A stretch of DNA of 64,000 nt from Cotesia glomerata (taxonomy: Eukaryota; Arthropoda; Insecta; Hymenoptera; Braconidae), in the NCBI RefSeq assembly GCF_020080835.1, contig NC_058158.1, positions 31,576,305 through 31,640,304 of the forward strand. Direction: 5' to 3'. Each line of letters starts with the position of its first letter. The first letter of the stretch is position 1. The notes under the pieces were generated by a model that was given only the letters and a program-made list of their open reading frames with translations, did no database searches and had not been told where the DNA came from. This document shows positions 56,701 to 64,000 of the stretch, piece by piece. The position numbers and the translations under genes were made by a program.

Positions 56701-59700
56701 TTTCAACTCAAGAAAATACCTGTCGAGTTTTAGAGTGTGGTTATAAGCCGAGTTGTCACTAAAAGCAACCGCATTCTCTGTGTCAATGAACACTACGAAG
56801 TTCCATCCATCCATTCAAATGCATGGCGAAGAATGAATAGGTGTTTTACTTTTGTTGAAATTTATATAATATGTTGAAAAATCGAGTGGAATAGAATAAT
56901 CTAACATATGTTTAATTGGAAAAAAGGGAAAACGTCTTTTCTTTATTGATAAATTAATGATAAATATATTTTAAAAGTCATATGATCGTTTCCGTCACAT
57001 CTCCCCGGAATAAGTTAAGCCTAACATTCCTGAAAAAGCTATCAACACAATTTTTTTAAAAATATTTATTCATCATTTTTAAATAAATCTTATAATAGCC
57101 AACCGTCTATTGATTTTTTTTATATTTATATAAATGACTTATAAGTCATTGAAAAATTATTTTCACGTTAACATTTCAATTATTGATACAATTATTTGAT
57201 AGAATTTTATTTTTAGACGACTCCAAAGCTAAAGAACTTTTTTTTAATAAACAAAACTTGAAATAGACGTATTTAAAAATATGAAAAAATATGACAAAGT
57301 AAACAGAAAAGAAGAAAAAAGTATACATGTAAAGAAAAAAAAATAAATATATATGCACCCCAAATGTCCAGTTACAAAGTTGAAAAAGTAGTAAAGGTAT
57401 TATTTGGACATGGGAAATCCTATTAGAGTTGTTCGGTCCGAGCAAGTCGTTTTAGTTTAAACACTTTGTTTTATTTTTAAAAATTTTATTTTGCGCAAAA
57501 AGCAACCCGGAATAATGGTACTCACGAGAGTTACACATACGATGACTATGAGTGTATGCAACTTCGCGAAAACTAAACTGCGATATGAGGACAAAAGGAC
57601 AATGATAACGTTGCAATCTGAATCGAACGTATATGGTCTTGTTTTATTATTACTATTACAACTGTTATTATTATTGTTGTCATCATCAGACTATTATTAT
57701 TTTTAGATTCTTTATCTTTTATTTCCCTCTGTGAAAATTTTTTAGCAGAGCAAAGCCAGTTCTTTTTATTTTGACGTACTATTCAACATTTTGGTCTTCA
57801 CAATTCCTATTCGCGTAGTTTTCGGAATATCGGTATGGAAAATACGCGACACTAGACGGGCTCGTGAAAATATTGTGGGCTTTATGAGAAATGCCAGAGC
57901 AGAGAGAAGGTTTTAGAAAGAAGCTTGACGGAATACTGTGCTCTATTTTATTCATTTTTTTTTTAATTTCTAACACTGTACTGTGACAAATTTAATCGGA
58001 AAATAGTCGTGAGGTCAAGAGTCATTTATTTTGTTTCCATTAAATCAAGAGTGCTTCACTCTGCTCAGCAAAAATATATACCCAGCAATACAAAAAGTAT
58101 TTTTACAAGTTTTAATTATAAAAGTTGAATTTGATTTAAAGTTACTGTTAACGTCTTAGTCTTCAAGCTTCTATAGAAAAAATTTCAATTTCAAGTATCT
58201 GCAATTACTTTATTGTTATATATCCCAGCTGCATTCTCTTATTTACATTTATTTATTGCCACTTTAAAAACAAATCCTTGCTCCAACAAATTTTCTTAAC
58301 GACCCGCTGAATTCTTGATGAAAAATATTAAAAACTTTGCAACGTAGTATACTTTAGAAGAACATAATATGCATAATTTTGAACTAAAATTAGTGACTTT
58401 TAATCCAAGAACAGATATGTATTTTATACCTTAGGACAAACATTATATGAATGTATAGTTTTTGATCATCAGAATGATTCATTGAAGAATAAAGTTTTTG
58501 CGCGTAATTGAACATTTCATTCAAGGGTTTTAACTCATTGATTCACGTAAGAAATGTACCTATATAGGTAAAGATAAAATTAATTCTAACCAAAAAATAT
58601 TTCCAAAAAATTGCATCAACAATTTCTTAAAATGTTCAAAATTTCAATGTTTTCTTTAATTTTCTTTACAATAATTCCTTGTTCATAAAAATTTTAAAAA
58701 TTATTAATAATACTTCGACTAAAAATTTCTTGAATCAACCAATTCCTTTGTCAGTGTAGGAGCAACAAAAAAAAAGTACTTTAACGGTGAGAACCAAAAC
58801 ACGCAATCGTTCAATTATAAAACACACAAACTCACAGGCATCTTTGTCGGTTCGTTAACATTTTGCTGATCACGCTCGTCCGTGATATCACATGGTTGAT
58901 ACCGTCGACTCCAATTTAGCATACACCGTAAAACACATACGTACAACATAGAGCATAGATCCATATATATATGGAACGAGTCTTTCCTTGTCTTCCAACA
59001 GCGAGAATATATACATAACACATAAGCCTAGATACAGAGAACACATACCGGCATGCATGCTCATGCCTGACCAAACGCGCGAGGCTCACCCTCAACGCTG
59101 CGTCGGGGGAATACTTTATCGTGCATGAATAATGTATCCTACGAGCCGATAGCGTGTCCTGCCGTTTAGGCAGCCACGAATAAACGATATTGAGCCAAAG
59201 CGAGTAGAGGGCTTTTCCAGAGTAGAGTCCAGAGTACAGAGTTTAGAGAGTACATATACATCCAACACTCTCCCTCTCTCTCTCTTTCTCTCTGTACCTG
59301 CACTCGAACTAGCATCCAGTTACCCGTTAGCCATTACCGTTGCATCTATTCTCTCTGCTGTATGGTTGTATCCGCTGCCAAAGTATATACAGGCAAGACC
59401 GCTGGTGCTCTCGACTCTGGACTGGACATCAGTTGGCTCTTGCTCTGCGGTGTAGTACTATACAGCCTTCCACCGATTTTACGGCTCGACTCATGACCCG
59501 CGGGATCAAAACGTCCGTCGTCATACGCCCTACGCCGTACTATACTACCTGTAGTATATACTAAACCCATCTGGCCACCACCCACCCACCAACTGGGCTT
59601 CTGTTGTACGTTTTACTCTCCTACGTCCGCACTTAATGCTTTGTTCTCTGATGATACACAAAGCTTGCTCTAAACTGGTAGGTATTTTCAAAAATACCCT

Positions 59701-60333
59701 TATCTCTTCCTCAAACGATAAACCTCGACGACGGGACATCATAAATCATAACTCATAACTCATAGCTCACAACTCATAAATATAGTATATAATACACACT
59801 ACATCCAGAAACTAAACTGAAGAAAACATACTATGGGTGAAGCTAAAAAATGTTCTTTTGAATCGTCATCAATTTGTCTCCCGCAACACAAACATTTTTA
59901 TTTTGTTATATTTGTTATTTTGTTCTTTGGAAGGGAAATATATTTTCAATTTGTGGATGATAAAACGGGGGGGAAATTGAGCAAGAAAATTAAATGTTTA
60001 AGTGACAAATGCATTGAAAGAAAAAAAAAGCAAAGTTTTGGAGAATCTACAATGGAAAAAAATTACTTTGATTTACGAGAAAAACTCTTGAACGAAGAAC
60101 AATTTTTTGGTTTGAAGATTTTTCCACTTGACTCCAGATAATATTAATAAATATTTATTTATACCCTTGAATAAAAATTGAACATAAGAATTCAACTTTA
60201 ACACTTTTTATAACCCTACAACTTTAATACAAATTCTATCAGATCAAAAAACATTGATAATTTTATTATAAAAAGAAAGAGAAAATAAAATGAATAATAA
60301 TAAAAAATTGGTTCTAATAAATGACTAATATTT
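56701..60333. other. Noncoding DNA with GC-richer islands
   Basis: Islands near 57500-57960 and 58790-59720. A CT-rich run lies at 59268-59293 and a degenerate CATAACT decamer array at 59740-59783. 58080-58760 is AT-rich with CAAG-type words ending TTTGTCAGTGTA, perhaps another TIR remnant. Open frames are short and unrecognised. Confidence 0.55.
59740..59783 (+). repeat. Degenerate (ACTCATA) minisatellite
   Basis: AATCATAACTCATAACTCAT and following variants make about four to five 7-10 bp units. Confidence 0.65.
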
Positions 60334-60439
60334 CCCTAATAGAAATGAAATCGAGTTTTTGGCTAGTAACTGGCCAGTTCAACTAGACTTGCCAGTTACT
60401 GGTTGGAATCGAGTTAAAACTTGATTATTTCTACTAGGG
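60334..60439. mobile_element. CCCTARTAGAAAT-ended MITE, 106 bp
   Basis: CCCTAATAGAAATGAAATCG at the left is matched inverted by TTGATTATTTCTACTAGGG at the right. The inner stem CTAGTAACTGGCCAGT...GCCAGTTACTGG also pairs. The whole unit is one hairpin. Non-coding. Target duplication not defined. Confidence 0.7.
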
Positions 60440-63400
60440 TTGTCAACTACTTATTAATAAATATTTAATAACCGTCAGTAAATGCACTTTTATCTCAAAA
60501 AATATTTTTTAAATGTTAACAAATATTTACTTATATTTAATTATCAATAAATTAATACATTGTTCACAAATAAATTAATTTGTTAATAATTAATGAATTT
60601 TTCCATAAGTGTCATAAGAAAATAGTTTTTCTCACAAACTTTTAGAGCCAGAGTTTGATTTGTCGGTGAAAAATCATCAATTAAATTAATTGACATTTAA
60701 AAGTAAGAGTTTCAAAGTAATGTAAAAAGAGAGAGCAATACCCGGGTTACTTTTCTCAGCTATCCGGGTGATCTTAACTCCGTCGGATAATTACTAATTA
60801 TCGATTGACAGAGATAGTTCTTGGATAAGGAATGGCCTTCGTAAAGTCCCGTCGCCTTCTCTAGCACCTACGGAATCCACTGACTACTGACTACTGACTA
60901 CTCGGTATCCTCTAATTAGATTCTCTCACCCTCTTTATCCGTCTCTACTCTGCTCTATCTATATACTGTCTGACTTCTGCAGCTCTGTCGCGCCTTCTTG
61001 CCACCTTAGAATTCTCTCAGAAGTCCACAACAACAAGTACAACTACAAATACACATTCTATTCGTTAAGCAGAGGATGCATTGCCGCAGTACTGGACTGT
61101 TTAATTTTCACGCTCGCTGAATTTAGCTCAGTTGTCGCTCGCTTTTCTGCTGTTTTCGGTGCAGTGTACTAGAGAATAATAAAATAAAAAGTTGAATTTT
61201 CAATCCTAGTTTTTATTATCTACCATCTGACTACACTCTGATAAGAATAACTTGCCGACATTTAATTACATTTTTAAAAGTTAGGCAATTAGATTACTCT
61301 AATTCCGTATTATTACTTAATGCAGTCTCGTATAAATTATTATTAATATTATTATTAAAAAGTTTTTAATTTTCAAACAGAAGTTGAAATGTACAGCTTG
61401 ATAATTTTTATAAATTTTCATTTTTTTAACAATTTATTGACCTCAAATGTATTAAAATTATGAATCTATATATAAAGAACAAAAAATTAAAATGTCGATG
61501 TAAAAATTGTGTTTAAACTTGATAATAATTAATGTAAAGACCATATAAATCGGTAAAACAATCATTTTATAAATTATTATTATTCTTATTATTATCATTA
61601 ATTGTTTTTTTAATATAAGAGAAATGTTTGCATAAGATCAAACATTTATTCTGCATAATGTCTAACCTTTTATTTAGAAAATTGACCGTGAGTGAAAATA
61701 TCATCGATGCGATGATGACAAGATAAATATTACGCAAGACTCGTTTCAGAATGTAAATATTACTTAAAAGGTCATAACCAGGATGGAACCAGAACTTTAT
61801 ACCTCGGCTGGAGGATCATGCATGGTATTTACGAGATACATTATTGTTTAACGTACGCTGTTAATAATGCATCGGATCTTTTATAGCAGCGCGCATTTAA
61901 CATGAGTATATCCATCGCAATACGGGGAATTCATTTTTAATCCACTGATGCTACACTACTACTACTACTATTGCTGCTGCTTCTGATGGGTTATAGACAA
62001 CCAAGTAAAATATAAATGTACAGAATCATTGGCCAATAACCAATCTCCTATTCGTGGATAAATTATCAATCCCATCACTAAATAACTGACAAATTAATTC
62101 TGATTAGATTTATTGTTATGAAATACACTAGCTATAAATTAAAACTGCTAAATTTGGTCGTTTAATATTGTAAATATTTCAAATAGTTTGATTTATTAGT
62201 TTCACTAGCAAATAAATCCGTTTTTTGGTTCTTAAAAATACAGAAAATAATAAACGGAATGGAATGAAATAAAAAAAAAAAATTTAGTGCAAAAATGACA
62301 AGTTAATTATCGCAGTAAGGAAAATTTATTCGAAGTTTATTGTCAAAATTCCTCTTGGATAGTGTTTGCAGAGAGAAACGAGAGTGCCTAGATGTACGCT
62401 AGAATGAATTCACTCTTTCACATTAGTATTTGACTGTTTTCATGAGTAGCACACATGTATCTACTTCAGTGAGTTGAGATTCGCGTGAACAAGTCGCAAA
62501 CTACATTATTCTCAATTTCTCAAATTCCCGGGCGTACGTCGCCAAGCTCCTGCAAGTACGTCGAGAATGTTGTCTAAAATATATACAACCTGTATACTAT
62601 ACATATACACAACATATACATATTTACATACATACACATACGTATTCATAGTTTTTTTTATTCTTGGTTACCTCTTTTTGAAATTTTTATCTTATGCTTT
62701 TTTTACTCCCGTATTTCAGGGAGCTGAAACACTTGGGCGATAGAAAATAGTTGAAATAGCAGCTGGAAAATTTTTTAAACAATGTTTACTATGAAGAATA
62801 TTTATATTCCGACACAAAAATGTTACGTTGTAACGTTAAATTATTATTGGTAATTAAATAAAATTATTTTCGCTAATAAAAAATTCAAAGAATATCTTGG
62901 AGGAAAGAATTCACAGTGAAAAAAAATTTTACAAATGAAATGTTTGAGAATAAAACTTGAAAAGAACTTTAAGTATTTAATCATACTTTTAATTTTTGAC
63001 AGGCATGAGAAGATAAAGGTGTAAAGGTATCCATTAGTTAAAATAAATATAAATTTTACAAAACAAAGCAAAATAAAAAATAAAGGAAAGAAAAAACATA
63101 AAGATTTATTCCGACATTTAAATTCATAAATTTATTATGAAGAAATGAGTCACACAATTCCCAGGACTGTAACTCAGCATAATATCTTAATTTAACACCT
63201 TGCTAAGACAAGCGAAATTCATTTAATTATGCAGAATACGTTTCTCTCTATTCGAAGCTGTTTTTTATTTTATTCAACTTCAGATACTTAGGCGTTTGTT
63301 TTGTTCGCATCGACGTGCTGAAAATAGTCGAGTTTCGGCTCATGAACATACGCGTGTCTCGAATTTGGTGGACGAACCGCCTGCAGACTTGATGTTATGT

Positions 63401-64000
63401 GGATTCGAAACTTCTCATTCTCGTCGCGGGTCTGGCTGTCCGTGACTGGACAGCAACCCGGGCCAATGCCACAAGAACTGCTGCGATGAAAAGTAAAGAA
63501 CAGAAGAGGACAAGGACGAGGACGTGAGACCGGGACCGAGACCAAGACTGGTGAATTTTATTCGATTCGCGCCTTGAAAACTCTCCAGGCGAATGATCGA
63601 GCTACCGTGACCAGTTTTTCAAAAGTAACGCCAAAGTTCTCCTGCCTTTTTCCTTTCGTTTATTTACTCGATACGTATTGACTTTTTTCTTGCTCTCTGT
63701 ACTATGAATAGCTACTGAATTTAAAGACTTTAATTTATCCATTTAGACATTTTTTATTAAACTATCCTAGGGTCGTTTTATTTTCATGTTTAGAAGCTTC
63801 TTAAATTGAAATCATAAAAAATTGATTTCTATTCAAGACAAGTAGACCAATTTATGTGCATGTCTGAGTATCTATTGATACTTGGCTGATCGTTCAATAT
63901 TAGTATTATTTAATTAACATCCTCGGATACTAATGTCTGGCGAATTACAAACTACTTGAAATTAAATATAGCTTACTTTCTGCAAACTAAGAAGTCAAAA
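60440..64000. other. Noncoding DNA with GC-richer islands
   Basis: Islands near 60720-61180, 61780-62050, 62340-62600 and 63250-63700. A CTGACTA run lies at 60879-60902. A short hairpin near 61845-61876 pairs TGCATTATTAAC-like words. A GAGGAC/GGGACC purine-rich patch lies at 63500-63550. A minus-strand 85-codon frame at 63288-63545 has no recognisable domain. No gene supported. Confidence 0.55.

Noticed and set aside
56596..56814. 72-codon minus-strand frame over the GC-rich hairpin
   Set aside because: It reads somewhat protein-like, but its end lies inside the inverted repeat, and no family was recognised.
1..64000. Proviral polydnavirus segment or other endogenous virus genes
   Set aside because: The composition prompted a look, but I see no virus-type gene or segment boundary. 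Only LTR-retroelement and transposon features are supported.

Overview
The window reads as insect nuclear DNA: very AT-rich, no operons, no long intact genes, many microsatellites, dense short inverted-repeat transposons and an LTR retroelement. The style (AT-rich background, many small elements with ends such as CACGG and CACTG, scattered GC-richer islands) would fit a hymenopteran, possibly a parasitoid wasp, but nothing here fixes the species. I see no conserved host protein-coding gene, rRNA, tRNA or CRISPR array. It is best read as a gene desert or a very large intron. Three short stretches look like isolated exons or small ORFs (8274-8411, 40694-40853, 55452-55763), all at low confidence.

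Layout. 1-13.4 kb is mostly unique AT-rich DNA with GC-richer islands and small terminal-inverted-repeat (TIR) elements. 13.4-18.3 kb holds three TIR elements, one with extremely long arms (17439-18320). 25.0-27.5 kb is a nested composite: a CACGG-ended element carrying a second copy of the 17439 family, with a small TA-flanked MITE at its right end and a duplicated right arm. 31.6-37.5 kb is the most notable locus, a decayed LTR retroelement. It has a TG...CA LTR whose two ends are 166-bp near-perfect inverted repeats, a lysine-tRNA-type primer binding site directly after it, a 1.06-kb leader and a 1100-codon gag-like frame. That frame has a capsid-like region and a CCHC knuckle, five nonsense codons and no frameshift. 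Behind it lies an array of seven short AGGTGA...TCACC palindromes. I found no protease, reverse transcriptase, integrase or 3' LTR.

37.5-46 kb carries more MITEs, a tRNA-derived SINE on the minus strand (39165-39399), a Foldback-type element with tandemly repetitive arms (42331-43445) and other inverted repeats. 52-57 kb holds GC-rich hairpins and a 2.06-kb element with 281-bp TIRs and a 9-bp target duplication (53237-55295), itself a container for two further repeats. The remainder, to 64 kb, is ordinary AT-rich DNA with GC-richer islands.

The parts do not form a pathway. The common theme is long inverted repeats: at least five structures could fold into hairpins of more than 150 bp if transcribed. 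Mobile-element calls rest on ends, inverted repeats and target duplications seen in the sequence. Superfamily names are inference.
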